Source: Paracoccus sp. C2R09
GTDB lineage: Bacteria; Pseudomonadota; Alphaproteobacteria; Rhodobacterales; Rhodobacteraceae
Length of the DNA: 64,000 bases
Reading direction: 5' to 3'
Assembly: GCF_018860625.1 (NCBI RefSeq)
Contig: NZ_JAHKQB010000029.1
Location: 124,001-188,000 of the forward strand
This document shows positions 55,707 to 64,000 of this stretch, in pieces (positions within the stretch are counted from its first letter, which is position 1; each line of letters starts with the position of its first letter). A program made the position numbers and the translations under genes. The notes under the pieces are model-generated. The model was not told the DNA's origin. It ran no database searches and saw only the letters and a program-made list of their open reading frames with translations.

Positions 55707-55731
55707 GTGTGATTCGCGGTGGCAGGGTATC

Positions 55732-56241
55732 TCAGAACGGGATCTCGTCGTCGTATTCGGCACGGCCGCCGCCGCCCTGCGATCCGCCCGACGAGGACGG
55801 ACCCGAATTGTAGTCGTCGTAGCCGCCGCCATAGCCGCCACCCTGGCTGCCGCCGCCCATGCCGCCGCCACCGCTGCCGCCGCCTTCGCCGCGGCCGTCC
55901 AGCATGGTCAACGTTCCGTTCAGGCCGCGCAGCACGATTTCGGTGCTGTAGCGGTCCTGACCCGACTGGTCTTGCCATTTGCGCGTTTCCAGCGAGCCTT
56001 CGACATAGACCTTGCTGCCCTTGCGCAGGAAGCGTTCGACCACGTTCACCAGCCCCTCCGAGAAGATGGCGACGGTGTGCCATTCGGTCTTCTCGCGGCG
56101 TTCGCCGGTATTGCGGTCCTTCCACTGTTCCGAGGTGGCGATGCGCAGATTGGCGACCTTGCCCCCGTTCTGGAAGCTGCGGATTTCGGGGTCGCGGCCC
56201 AGATTGCCGATCAGGATGACCTTGTTGACGCTGCCTGCCAT
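55732..56241 (-). CDS. ssb: Single-stranded DNA-binding protein
   Basis: A 169-residue protein that coats single-stranded DNA as a tetramer. The OB fold spans residues 1-112 ([53 protein letters not shown]). A disordered Gly/Ser-rich linker follows, and the C-terminus YDDEIPF is the acidic tip that recruits repair and replication proteins. A promoter-like pair TTGCAG and TAGACG lies upstream. It is divergent from a lytic transglycosylase gene. Confidence 0.97.
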   Translation of the reverse strand: MAGSVNKVILIGNLGRDPEIRSFQNGGKVANLRIATSEQWKDRNTGERREKTEWHTVAIFSEGLVNVVERFLRKGSKVYVEGSLETRKWQDQSGQDRYSTEIVLRGLNGTLTMLDGRGEGGGSGGGGMGGGSQGGGYGGGYDDYNSGPSSSGGSQGGGGRAEYDDEIPF

Positions 56242-56357
56242 GGCTGAATTCCTCGGGTGATGTGTTTGACAGACCGTCTAACGCAGGGCCACCGGGGGCT
56301 GCAAGCGAAACGCCGCGCGGGATCCTTCGCCCGTCTGGTCTGGGCGGCCAAATGATG

Positions 56358-56363
56358 TATAGT
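56358..56363 (+). promoter_or_regulatory. Candidate -10 box of the lytic transglycosylase gene
   Basis: TATAGT matches the consensus -10 at five of six positions and lies 46 bases before the ATG. The -35 region 17 bases upstream (CTGGTC) is poor. Confidence 0.42.
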
Positions 56364-56409
56364 GCGATACAGATCCGGCAACGGACAAAGTCGAGAGAAC
56401 GAGGGCAAG

Positions 56410-57027
56410 ATGATCAAGATCGGCCATTCCGTGAAGGCGGCGATGTGCGTGCTCCTTGTGGCGGCGACCCCTGTCGCGGCCGAGGGGCTGCGTCTTTCGG
56501 GAAGTTCATCCAAGTCGCGGGCGGAACAGTTCGCCCGGCAGACCCGCCTGATGGACAACCGCCTGGCCACGCAGTACCAGGGCTCGCGCCGTCTGCAACC
56601 AAGCGCCGCCGACCAGGCCGTCGCCGCCGCGCTGACCCCCAGCATCCCGCGCTATACCGGGCGCCGGACCGAATACCTGCCGCATGCCCGCGCGGCCGCG
56701 CAGCGCAACGGCATCCCCGAGGATCTGTTCCTGCGGCTGGTCCAGCAGGAATCGAACTGGAACCCGAACGCGAAATCCCACAAGGGCGCGATGGGCCTTG
56801 CGCAGCTGATGCCCGGAACGGCGGCCAAGCTGGGCGTGAACCCCAACGATCCGGTCCAGAACCTGAACGGCGGTGCGCGTTACCTGCGGATGATGTACAA
56901 TCAGTTCGGGAACTGGAACCTGGCGCTTGCGGCCTATAACGCGGGGCCGGGCGCGGTCCAGAAATACAACGGCATCCCGCCCTATCGCGAGACGCGGAAC
57001 TATGTCCGCATCATCGCGGGCGGTTGA
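56410..57027 (+). CDS. Periplasmic lytic transglycosylase
   Basis: A 205-residue enzyme that cleaves peptidoglycan glycan strands. A signal peptide (about residues 1-24, PVAA-EG) leads to a basic linker and a Slt-type lysozyme-like domain from about residue 90. The catalytic glutamate is E114 in [13 protein letters not shown], followed by [18 protein letters not shown] and [19 protein letters not shown] precedes ATG 56410; an earlier in-frame ATG at 56362 has none. It is convergent with a second transglycosylase gene. Confidence 0.9.
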   Translation: MIKIGHSVKAAMCVLLVAATPVAAEGLRLSGSSSKSRAEQFARQTRLMDNRLATQYQGSRRLQPSAADQAVAAALTPSIPRYTGRRTEYLPHARAAAQRNGIPEDLFLRLVQQESNWNPNAKSHKGAMGLAQLMPGTAAKLGVNPNDPVQNLNGGARYLRMMYNQFGNWNLALAAYNAGPGAVQKYNGIPPYRETRNYVRIIAGG

Positions 57028-57034
57028 TGCGAAC

Positions 57035-57054
57035 AGGGGCCCCGCGGGGCCCCT
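57035..57054. terminator. Bidirectional terminator between two transglycosylase genes
   Basis: A perfect 20-base palindrome with AGGGGCCCC and GGGGCCCCT arms, 7 bases after one stop and 3 bases after the other. TT follows on the plus side. Confidence 0.65.
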
Positions 57055-57057
57055 TCC

Positions 57058-57573
57058 TCATGACTTCAGGCCCGTCCTTTTCAGCAGGCCCTTGCGCTTG
57101 GCTTCGTAATAATAGCCCTGCGAATACCATTTGACGGTGGCGTCCGGGTCGCCTTCGGCCACCAGCCACGCGCCGCGCAGGTATTTCACGCCGTATCGCA
57201 GGTTCGTATCCGCATCCAGCAACCCCGAGGGTGCCCCGCGATAGCCCATGGTCCGTGCCGTCTGCGGATGGATCTGCATCAGCCCGTAATAGGGACCGTT
57301 GCGAACCCCCGGCCGGTGCTTGGATTCGCGGATGACGATGCGCTGCACGATGGATGACGGAATGCCGTAATGCCGCGCCCAGAAATTGATGCGCTGGCGG
57401 ATGAATGGCGTCTCGTTCGGATAGAGACCGCTGCCCCGAAGGGCGGCCGGGTCGCGATCGGGCGATCCTCCGCAGGCGGCCAGCGCCAATGCCGAGAGGA
57501 TCAGACCGCGGCGGCCCAGCCTGGGGGTGACGGGGGGCAGTGCCCCCCATCCGCGCAATGCGCGATCACGCAT
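57058..57573 (-). CDS. Lytic transglycosylase lipoprotein
   Basis: A 171-residue protein with a lipobox (LALAAC, lipidated C34) after a basic start, so it is probably anchored to a membrane facing the periplasm. The lysozyme-like domain has the catalytic glutamate E83 ([12 protein letters not shown]), then [17 protein letters not shown] and [13 protein letters not shown]. It lacks the AYNAGPG motif of classical Slt domains and has [15 protein letters not shown] in its place, like the YggN/EmtA-side families. ATG 57573 overlaps the lpdA end by 8 bases. Confidence 0.83.
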   Translation of the reverse strand: MRDRALRGWGALPPVTPRLGRRGLILSALALAACGGSPDRDPAALRGSGLYPNETPFIRQRINFWARHYGIPSSIVQRIVIRESKHRPGVRNGPYYGLMQIHPQTARTMGYRGAPSGLLDADTNLRYGVKYLRGAWLVAEGDPDATVKWYSQGYYYEAKRKGLLKRTGLKS

Positions 57574-58954
57574 GGATGGCGCCGCTGCCGCAGGCCAGTG
57601 CCGCCTCGCGCACGGCTTCCGACACGGTCGGATGCGCATGGCAGGTCAGGGCCAGATCCTCGGCCGAGGCACCGAATTCCATCGCCACGCAGACCTCGTG
57701 GATCAGGTCGCCCGCCGACGGGCCGATGATGTGGCAGCCCAGGATGCGGTCGGTTTCGGCATCCGCGATCAGCTTGACGAAGCCTTCGCCCAGGAATTGC
57801 GCCTTGGCGCGGGCATTGCCCATGAAGGGGAACTTGCCAACCTTGACCTTGCGGCCGCCTTCCTTGGCGGCGGCTTCGGTCAGACCGACCGAGGCGACCT
57901 CGGGGGTGGTGTAGATCACGCTCGGGATGACATCGTAGTTCACGTGACCATGCTTGCCCGCGATCACCTCGGCGACGGCCATGCCCTCGTCCTCGGCCTT
58001 GTGGGCCAGCATCGGACCGGGGACCGCGTCGCCGATGGCATAGACGCCCTTGACGCTGGTGGCCCAGTGACCGTCCACCTTGATGTAACCGCGATCGGTC
58101 ATCTCGACGCCCAGGGCATCGAGGCCCAGCCCGTCGGCATAGGGGCGGCGACCGGTCGAAACCAGCACCACTTCGGCCTCGATCTGCTGTTCCGAACCGT
58201 CCTTCTTCAGCTGGTAGCTGACGGTCGCGCCGTCATCGGATGCGGTCGCACCCTGGACAGCCGCGCCCAGCACGAATTTCAGGCCCTGCTTGGTCAGCGT
58301 CTTCTGCAGCTGCTTTTGCACCTCGGCATCCATGCCGGGGGTGATGACGTCCAGATATTCGACCACCGTCACCTCGGCGCCCAGGCGACGATAGACCGAG
58401 CCCAGTTCCAGCCCGATCACGCCCGCGCCGATGACGACCATGGATTTCGGGATCTTGGGAAGCGCCAATGCGCCGGTGGAATCGACGATCACGCCCTTTT
58501 CGTTGTCGATTTCCAGCCCCTTCAGCGCCGAGGGGACCGAGCCCGAGGCCACGACGATGTTCTTCGCCTCGTGGACGGTGTCGCCGACCTTGACCTTGCC
58601 GGGGGCCTCGATGCTGGCCCAGCCCTTGATCCAGTCGACCTTGTTCTTCTTGAACAGGAACTCGATCCCGCCGGTGTTGGAATTCACGGTGTCCTGCTTG
58701 TAGTCCTGCATCTTGGACCAGTCGACTTCGACATGCGCGCCCATCAGGCCCATCTTCTCGAAGTTCTCATGGGTCTCGTGCAGCATGTGGCTGGCATGAA
58801 GCAGCGCCTTGGACGGGATGCAGCCCACGTTCAGGCAGGTGCCGCCAAGCGTTTCGCGGCCTTCGACACAGGCAACCTTCAGGCCCAGCTGGGCCGCACG
58901 GATGGCGCAGACATAGCCGCCGGGACCGGCACCGATCACGATCAGATCATACAT
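57566..58954 (-). CDS. lpdA: Dihydrolipoyl dehydrogenase (E3)
   Basis: A 462-residue FAD enzyme that reoxidises dihydrolipoyl groups of 2-oxoacid dehydrogenases with NAD. The FAD motif is [20 protein letters not shown] at residues 6-25, the redox disulfide [13 protein letters not shown] near residue 37, the NAD motif [20 protein letters not shown] near residue 173, and the active-site [13 protein letters not shown] near the end. AAAGGAA precedes ATG 58954. It lies downstream of sucB on the same strand, separated by two small genes, and most likely serves the 2-oxoglutarate complex. Confidence 0.96.
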   Translation of the reverse strand: MYDLIVIGAGPGGYVCAIRAAQLGLKVACVEGRETLGGTCLNVGCIPSKALLHASHMLHETHENFEKMGLMGAHVEVDWSKMQDYKQDTVNSNTGGIEFLFKKNKVDWIKGWASIEAPGKVKVGDTVHEAKNIVVASGSVPSALKGLEIDNEKGVIVDSTGALALPKIPKSMVVIGAGVIGLELGSVYRRLGAEVTVVEYLDVITPGMDAEVQKQLQKTLTKQGLKFVLGAAVQGATASDDGATVSYQLKKDGSEQQIEAEVVLVSTGRRPYADGLGLDALGVEMTDRGYIKVDGHWATSVKGVYAIGDAVPGPMLAHKAEDEGMAVAEVIAGKHGHVNYDVIPSVIYTTPEVASVGLTEAAAKEGGRKVKVGKFPFMGNARAKAQFLGEGFVKLIADAETDRILGCHIIGPSAGDLIHEVCVAMEFGASAEDLALTCHAHPTVSEAVREAALACGSGAIHA

Positions 58955-59013
58955 GAGAATTCCTTTCCTTCGGATCCGCGTGGCACCGCCCGCGGGCATA
59001 TTTCAATGGCCGG

Positions 59014-59409
59014 TCAGATCAGCGCGGCGAGGATCATCAGAACCGTCGCCGCCATTCCGACCACCCAGATGATCGAGCGTCCAGGGACCCAGCCCCGGAC
59101 ATAGGCGGGCACATAGAGAATGCGCGCACCAAGATAGATCCACGCCATGAGCGCGGTGAAGAAGCTGCCCTGCTGACCCATCGTGACGACCACCACGGCA
59201 AGGGTGAATATGATCAGCCCCTCGAAATGGTTGTTCATCGCGCGCTGCAGGCGTCCGGCGCGACCGGGCAGGGGCTGGCCCGCCACCTCGTCGCGCGGGC
59301 TGAAGGCGACGCGGCGGCCGACGGTCTTCTGCGCCTCGATGGAAAAGGCCACGAACTGGCCGAATTGAAGCAGCCCGGCCAGGGCCAGCACCGTCAGTTC
59401 AGGCGTCAT
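59014..59409 (-). CDS. MAPEG family membrane protein
   Basis: A 131-residue protein with four hydrophobic helices. The MAPEG-family features are RLQRAMNNHFEGLIIFTLAV near residue 53 and YLGARILYVPAYVRGW near residue 86. Human relatives handle eicosanoids and glutathione conjugates; bacterial members are mostly unstudied. ATG 59409 follows one base after the stop of the upstream small gene, with GGAG 10 bases before it. It lies within the sucA-sucB-lpdA run of genes. Confidence 0.82.
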   Translation of the reverse strand: MTPELTVLALAGLLQFGQFVAFSIEAQKTVGRRVAFSPRDEVAGQPLPGRAGRLQRAMNNHFEGLIIFTLAVVVVTMGQQGSFFTALMAWIYLGARILYVPAYVRGWVPGRSIIWVVGMAATVLMILAALI

Positions 59410-59410
59410 G

Positions 59411-59665
59411 TCACGCGGTCTCCAGGAAATGGGCATCGGTCGCGGTCACGCCCGCCTGGGACGCGAAGACCGCGGCGGCGCCGGACAGCCAGTCGCGGGC
59501 GGCCTTGGCGTCGTTCACCTCGAACAGCGCCCAGGCATGGCCCGCATCCTCGGTCCACAATTGCAGCAGGGACAGGCCCGCATTTCCCCGATCCTCGGTA
59601 TCCGCGTCGAAGGCGGTCCGGAAACCGGTGTAATCCTGGATGCTGTAACGGACGATAAGCTGCAT
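59411..59665 (-). CDS. Small conserved hypothetical protein
   Basis: An 84-residue soluble protein beginning MQLIVRYSIQDYTGFRTAFD. Its alternating pattern suggests a ferredoxin-like alpha/beta fold as in dimeric alpha/beta-barrel proteins, but no family is recognised. ATG 59665 is chosen because GAGG lies 7 bases before it; longer in-frame starts lack ribosome sites. It lies between sucB and the MAPEG gene on the same strand. Confidence 0.7.
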   Translation of the reverse strand: MQLIVRYSIQDYTGFRTAFDADTEDRGNAGLSLLQLWTEDAGHAWALFEVNDAKAARDWLSGAAAVFASQAGVTATDAHFLETA

Positions 59666-59785
59666 GGCACTGCCTCGCATGTGGCGACCCGGTTGTCGGG
59701 GCCGACAGGGGTGGAACCGGGCGCGGACGCCCCGTTCCTTTGGCTGGGTCATCGCCGCGCCCGTGTCAAGCGCGGCAATCCCGGA

Positions 59786-61297
59786 TCACAGATCCATCAG
59801 CAGGCGACGGGGATCTTCCAGCGCTTCCTTGACGCGCACGAGGAAGGTCACGGCGCCCTTGCCGTCGACGATGCGGTGGTCGTAGGACAGCGCCAGATAC
59901 ATCATCGGACGGATGACGATCTGACCGCCGACGACCATCGGACGTTCCTGGATCTTGTGCATGCCCAGGATGCCCGACTGCGGGGGGTTCAGGATGGGCG
60001 AGGACATCAGCGAGCCGTAGACGCCGCCGTTCGAGATGGTGAAGGTGCCGCCCTGCATCTCGGCCATGGACAGCTTGCCGTCGCGGCCCTTCTTGCCCAG
60101 TTCGGCGATCTCTTTCTCGATCGCGGCAAAGCCCTTCTGCTCGGCATCGCGCAGGACCGGAACGACCAGGCCCGAAGGCGTGCCGACGGCGACGCCCATG
60201 TTGACATAGTTCTTGTAGACCACGTCAGTGCCGTCGATCTCGGCATTGACCTCGGGGACTTCCTTCAGCGCGTGGCAGCAGGCCTTCACGAAGAAGGACA
60301 TGAAGCCCAGCTTGACGCCGTGCTTCTTCTCGAAGGCGTCCTTGTATTCGCTGCGCAGGCCCATGATGCCCGACATGTCGACCTCGTTGTAGGTCGTCAG
60401 CATGGCGGCGGTGTTCTGCGCATCCTTCAGGCGGCGCGCGATGGTCTGACGCAGGCGCGTCATCTTCACGCGTTCCTCGCGGGCGCTGTCATCGACGGAT
60501 TTCGGCGCGGCGGGGGCGGCCTTCGGCGCGCTGCCGGCCTTGGCCACGTCTTCCTTCATCACGCGGCCGTCGCGGCCCGAACCCTGCACCTGGTCGCGGT
60601 CGATGCCCTTTTCGGCCATCGCCTTCTTGGCGGAAGGGGCATCCTCGGGATCGCGGGGCTTCATTTCCTCGGGGCCTGCGTTTTCCAGCACGGTCTCCTG
60701 CGCGTCCGACTGCTTGGCCGGGGCCGCGCCGCTGCCGCCTTCGGTGATGACGGCAAGCTTGGCCTTGGCATCGACGGTCGCGCCTTCCTCGGCCACGATC
60801 TCGGCCAGGACGCCGGCGGCGGGGCTCGGAACCTCGACCGAGACCTTGTCGGTCTCCAGCTCGCACAGCATCTCGTCGGCCTCGACGCGGTCGCCGGGCT
60901 TCTTGAACCAGGTTGCCACGGTGGCTTCGCTGACGCTTTCGCCAAGCGAGGGGACCATCACGTCAACGGATTTGCCGCTCATCTTCTCTTCTTCCTCGGG
61001 TTTGGTATCGGCCTTGGGCTGGGCCGGCTTGTCCTTGGGGGCGGGGCTTGCGCCCGCACCCGCTTCGTCGATCTGCGCCAGAAGGGCATCGGGGCCGACC
61101 GTCTCGCCTTCGGCGGCGACGATTTCGGCCAGGGTGCCTGCTGCGGGGCTGGGAACCTCGACGGTGACCTTGTCGGTCTCCAGCTCGCACAGCATCTCGT
61201 CGACCTCGACGCGGTCACCCGGCTTCTTGAACCAGGTGGCGATGGTGGCCTCGGTGACGGACTCGCCCAGGGCGGGCACGCGGACTTCGGTGGTCAT
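59786..61297 (-). CDS. sucB: Dihydrolipoyl succinyltransferase (E2o) with two lipoyl domains
   Basis: A 503-residue core subunit of 2-oxoglutarate dehydrogenase that moves the succinyl group from lipoate to CoA. Two lipoyl domains stand in tandem, with lipoylated lysines K43 and K151, each in ELETDKV; E. coli SucB has one. A peripheral-subunit-binding domain (about residues 208-245) and the catalytic domain follow, ending in the active-site [12 protein letters not shown]. An internal ATG at codon 106 (60982) is preceded by GAGGAAGAAGAG and starts the second lipoyl domain, so a 398-residue single-lipoyl form is possible. sucA ends 3 bases upstream. Confidence 0.95.
   Translation of the reverse strand: MTTEVRVPALGESVTEATIATWFKKPGDRVEVDEMLCELETDKVTVEVPSPAAGTLAEIVAAEGETVGPDALLAQIDEAGAGASPAPKDKPAQPKADTKPEEEEKMSGKSVDVMVPSLGESVSEATVATWFKKPGDRVEADEMLCELETDKVSVEVPSPAAGVLAEIVAEEGATVDAKAKLAVITEGGSGAAPAKQSDAQETVLENAGPEEMKPRDPEDAPSAKKAMAEKGIDRDQVQGSGRDGRVMKEDVAKAGSAPKAAPAAPKSVDDSAREERVKMTRLRQTIARRLKDAQNTAAMLTTYNEVDMSGIMGLRSEYKDAFEKKHGVKLGFMSFFVKACCHALKEVPEVNAEIDGTDVVYKNYVNMGVAVGTPSGLVVPVLRDAEQKGFAAIEKEIAELGKKGRDGKLSMAEMQGGTFTISNGGVYGSLMSSPILNPPQSGILGMHKIQERPMVVGGQIVIRPMMYLALSYDHRIVDGKGAVTFLVRVKEALEDPRRLLMDL
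60740..61294 (-). repeat. Tandem duplication of the lipoyl domain coding sequence
   Basis: The coding segments for the two lipoyl domains (about 61294-61070 and 60975-60740) are closely similar at the DNA level, notably around the lipoyl lysine codons (61171-61169 and 60847-60845). Most differences are at third codon positions. This points to an in-frame duplication within sucB. Confidence 0.8.
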
Positions 61298-61300
61298 CGG

Positions 61301-64000
61301 TTATCCTTCCAGATTCAGGGCTTCGGCGACCAGCGCCTCTTGTTCAGCCTTGTGGCGCGAGGCCAGACCCGTCGCGACGGATGCGGCGGCATTGCGACCG
61401 GCATAACGCGCGCGGCCATGCTTCGATCCCAGGCGTTCCAGAACCCATTCCAGATAGGGCTCGACGAAGGTCCAGCCGCCCTGGTTCTTGGGCTCTTCCT
61501 GGCACCAGACGACCTCGGCCTGCTTGAAGCGACCCAGTTCCTTGACCATCGCCTGGGCGGGGAAGGGATAGAACTGTTCCAGGCGCAGCAGATAGACATC
61601 GGTGATGCCAGCCTCGTCGCGGGCCTTCAGCAGGTCGTAATAGACCTTGCCCGAGCAGACCACGACGCGCTTGATCTTGTCGTCCGCGACCAGCTGCGTG
61701 GGCGAGGTGCCGCGTTCGGCATCGTCCCACAGCACGCGGTGGAAGGTGCTGCCCGACTGGAAATCCTCGGCCTTGCTGACGGCCATGGGATGACGCAGCA
61801 GCGATTTCGGCGTCATCAGGACCAGCGGCTTGCGGAAGCCGCGATGGATCTGGCGGCGCAGGATGTGGAAATAGTTCGCGGGCGTGGTGCAGTTCGCGAC
61901 GATCCAGTTATCCTCGGCGCAACCCTGCAGGAAGCGCTCCAGGCGGGCCGAGCTGTGCTCGGGGCCCTGACCCTCGAAGCCATGGGGCAGCAGCATGACC
62001 AGACCGGACATGCGCAGCCACTTCTTCTCGCCCGAGGAGATGAACTGGTCGAACATGATCTGCGCGCCGTTGGCGAAATCGCCGAACTGGGCTTCCCACA
62101 TCACCAGGCTGTTGGGCTCGGCCAGCGAATAGCCGTATTCGAAGCCCAGCACCGCATATTCCGACAGCATCGAGTCGATGACCTCGTAGCGGGCCTGACC
62201 GTCCTCGATGTTGTTCAGCGGATAGTAGCGTTCCTCGGTCTTCTGATCGACGAAGGCCGAATGACGCTGGCTGAACGTGCCGCGGGTGCTGTCCTGACCT
62301 GCCAGGCGGACGCCGTGACCTTCGGTCAGCAGCGAACCGAACGCCAGGGCCTCGCCGGTGGCCCAGTCGAAGCCCTCGCCGGTCTCGAACATCTTCTTCT
62401 TGGCTTCCAGCAGGCGCGAGACGGTCTTGTGCATGCTGTGCGTGTCGGGCGCAGTGGTCAGCGCGGTGCCCACGCGGCTCATCACCTCGGGGGCGATGCC
62501 GGTCTCGCCGGGGACGTATTCGGTCCCCTCGCGGGCCATGCCCGACCACTTGCCGTCAAGCCAGTCGGCCTTGTTCGGCTTGAAGGTCTTGCCGGCCTCG
62601 AACTCGTCCGAGAGGTGGTTCTGGAACGAGGCCTTCATGTCCTCGATCTCGCCTTCCGGGATCAGGCCGTCCTTGACCAGCCGCTCGGTATAGAGCTGCA
62701 GCGTGGTCTTGTGGCCCTTGATGCTGTGATACATCGCCGGGTTGGTGAACATCGGCTCGTCGCCTTCGTTGTGACCGAAGCGGCGATAGCAGAAGATGTC
62801 GATGACCACGTCCTTGCGGAACTTCTGGCGGAACTCGGTCGCGACCTTGGCGGCATGGACCACGGCTTCGGGATCGTCGCCGTTCACGTGGAAGATCGGC
62901 GCCTCGACCATCAGCGCGATATCGGTCGGATAGGGCGAGGTGCGGCTGAAATGCGGCGCGGTGGTGAAACCGATCTGGTTGTTCACCACGATGTGGATCG
63001 TCCCGCCGGTGCGGTGGCCGCGGATGCCCGACAGCTGCAGGCATTCGGCAACGACACCTTGGCCCGCGAATGCCGCGTCGCCATGCAGCAGGATCGGCAG
63101 GACCGAGGTGCGGTCCTTGCGGTCGCCCAGCTGGTCGCTTTTCGCGCGGGCCTTGCCCAGCACGACCGGGTTCACGGCCTCGAGGTGGCTGGGGTTCGCG
63201 GTCAGCGACAGGTGCACCGTGTTGCCGTCGAACTCGCGGTCCGAGCTGGCGCCGAGGTGGTACTTCACGTCGCCCGAACCGTCCACGTCCTCGGGCTTGA
63301 AGCTGCCGCCCTGGAATTCGTTGAAGATCGCGCGATAGGGTTTGGAGAGCACGTTGGCAAGCACCGACAGGCGACCGCGATGCGGCATGCCGAACACGAT
63401 CTCCTTCACGCCAAGCGCACCGCCGCGCTTGATGATCTGCTCCATCGCGGGGATCAGCGCCTCGCCGCCGTCAAGGCCGAAGCGCTTGGTGCCCATGTAT
63501 TTCACATGCAGGAACTTCTCGAAGCCCTCGGCCTCGACCAGCTTGTTCAGGATGGCGCGGCGACCGTTCTGGGTGAACTGGATCTCCTTGCCGTAGCCCT
63601 CGATCCGCTCTTTCAGCCAAGCGGCTTCCTCGGGGTTCGAGATGTGCATGTATTGCAGCGCGAAGGTGCCGCAATAGGTGCGCTGCATCAGGTCGTTGAT
63701 CTGACGGATCGACGCGACCTCGAGACCCAGCACGTTGTCGATGAAGATCGGGCGATCCATGTCGCCGGGGCCGAAGCCATAGGTCTCGGGCTTCAGTTCG
63801 CCGTGATCGGGGGCCTGGCGCAGCCCGAGCGGGTCCAGATCGGCATGCAGGTGGCCGCGGATCCGATAGGCGCGGATCAGCATCAGCGCGCGGATGCTGT
63901 CCAGAACGGCCTGGCGGACCTGCGCCTCGGACAGGGTCACGCCCTTTTCCTCGGCCTTCTGGGCGATCTTCTTGGCAGCGGCGCCGGCTTCCGCCTTGGC
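61301..64000 (-). CDS. sucA: 2-oxoglutarate dehydrogenase E1 component (5' end outside the window)
   Basis: 899 C-terminal residues are visible of an enzyme of usually about 990. It decarboxylates 2-oxoglutarate with thiamine diphosphate and passes the succinyl group to SucB lipoate. FGMPHRGRLSVLANVLSKPY near residue 215, LHGDAAFAGQGVVAECLQLS, VNNQIGFTT and FCYRRFGHNEGDEP are conserved in the family. The frame is open to the window edge with a helical Ala/Lys-rich segment (AAKKIAQKAEEKG). It is followed by sucB after 3 bases. Confidence 0.96.
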   Translation of the reverse strand, partial: AKAEAGAAAKKIAQKAEEKGVTLSEAQVRQAVLDSIRALMLIRAYRIRGHLHADLDPLGLRQAPDHGELKPETYGFGPGDMDRPIFIDNVLGLEVASIRQINDLMQRTYCGTFALQYMHISNPEEAAWLKERIEGYGKEIQFTQNGRRAILNKLVEAEGFEKFLHVKYMGTKRFGLDGGEALIPAMEQIIKRGGALGVKEIVFGMPHRGRLSVLANVLSKPYRAIFNEFQGGSFKPEDVDGSGDVKYHLGASSDREFDGNTVHLSLTANPSHLEAVNPVVLGKARAKSDQLGDRKDRTSVLPILLHGDAAFAGQGVVAECLQLSGIRGHRTGGTIHIVVNNQIGFTTAPHFSRTSPYPTDIALMVEAPIFHVNGDDPEAVVHAAKVATEFRQKFRKDVVIDIFCYRRFGHNEGDEPMFTNPAMYHSIKGHKTTLQLYTERLVKDGLIPEGEIEDMKASFQNHLSDEFEAGKTFKPNKADWLDGKWSGMAREGTEYVPGETGIAPEVMSRVGTALTTAPDTHSMHKTVSRLLEAKKKMFETGEGFDWATGEALAFGSLLTEGHGVRLAGQDSTRGTFSQRHSAFVDQKTEERYYPLNNIEDGQARYEVIDSMLSEYAVLGFEYGYSLAEPNSLVMWEAQFGDFANGAQIMFDQFISSGEKKWLRMSGLVMLLPHGFEGQGPEHSSARLERFLQGCAEDNWIVANCTTPANYFHILRRQIHRGFRKPLVLMTPKSLLRHPMAVSKAEDFQSGSTFHRVLWDDAERGTSPTQLVADDKIKRVVVCSGKVYYDLLKARDEAGITDVYLLRLEQFYPFPAQAMVKELGRFKQAEVVWCQEEPKNQGGWTFVEPYLEWVLERLGSKHGRARYAGRNAAASVATGLASRHKAEQEALVAEALNLEG

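Noticed and set aside
57527-59104. A 525-codon frame antisense to lpdA
   Set aside because: lpdA is intact on the other strand with all motifs; the antisense translation is a low-information His/Asp-rich product.

Overview
The window reads as chromosomal DNA of a GC-rich alphaproteobacterium of the Rhodobacterales, most likely Paracoccus or a close relative. This rests on the gene families and their order: TatABC followed by a DUF815 ATPase; murA, DUF2948, hisD, UPF0262 and a low-molecular-weight phosphatase; a RlmI-like methyltransferase with a PIN protein; a zwf-pgl-pgi operon next to edd; a Hint-domain protein; and an odh operon whose E2 carries two lipoyl domains. The genus is inference. 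Genes are packed tightly, and many junctions overlap as ATGA, GTGA or TGATG. No insertion sequence, prophage, CRISPR array, rRNA or replication origin was seen. The two ends cut through ribA (base 1) and sucA (base 64000).

Layout. 1-9.2 kb: the start of ribA, an FkbM methyltransferase, an inositol-phosphatase-like gene with a GntR/FCD regulator, a divergent gamma-glutamyltransferase plus BASS-type transporter, a YdeP-like molybdopterin oxidoreductase, and an aspartic protease with marC. 9.3-19.8 kb: tatABC, a DUF815 ATPase, an ScfR-type regulator, a receiver-only response regulator, a small membrane protein, a symporter-histidine kinase fusion, an orphan SpoA-domain protein, then infA-maf-RNase G-yacG and tRNA-Phe. 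19.8-27.8 kb: a GAF histidine kinase, a TAXI-TRAP transporter, a rhodanese/YeeE sulfur module with a 56-residue exported peptide, a quinone oxidoreductase and tRNA-Thr. 28-32.3 kb: the murA-hisD-phosphatase operon. 32.3-39.9 kb: Entner-Doudoroff and upper sugar metabolism (edd; zwf-pgl-pgi) around a RlmI-like methyltransferase and a PIN protein. 39.9-46.5 kb: ftsY, the Hint protein, a GlxA-type regulator, class II DAHP synthase, a lipid A acyltransferase-like gene and an EamA transporter. 46.7-57.6 kb: transketolase, a CorC-like protein, xerD with two envelope proteins of unknown role, aroK-aroB, a leucine-dehydrogenase-like enzyme, ssb and two lytic transglycosylases. 57.6-64 kb: lpdA, two small genes and sucB-sucA.

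How the genes work together. Glucose 6-phosphate is made or used by Pgi, oxidised by Zwf and Pgl and dehydrated by Edd. The edd and zwf promoters carry closely related LacI-type palindromes at the same place, which suggests one repressor for both transcripts. DAHP synthase, shikimate kinase and dehydroquinate synthase belong to the shikimate pathway. LpdA, SucB and SucA are the three parts of 2-oxoglutarate dehydrogenase. The rhodanese, YeeE-like carrier and small peptide look like a thiosulfate or sulfane-sulfur module. The least understood stretch is 10.9-17.5 kb, where the Tat operon runs by overlapping genes into an ATPase and an ScfR regulator and then into a two-component system whose receiver has no output domain.
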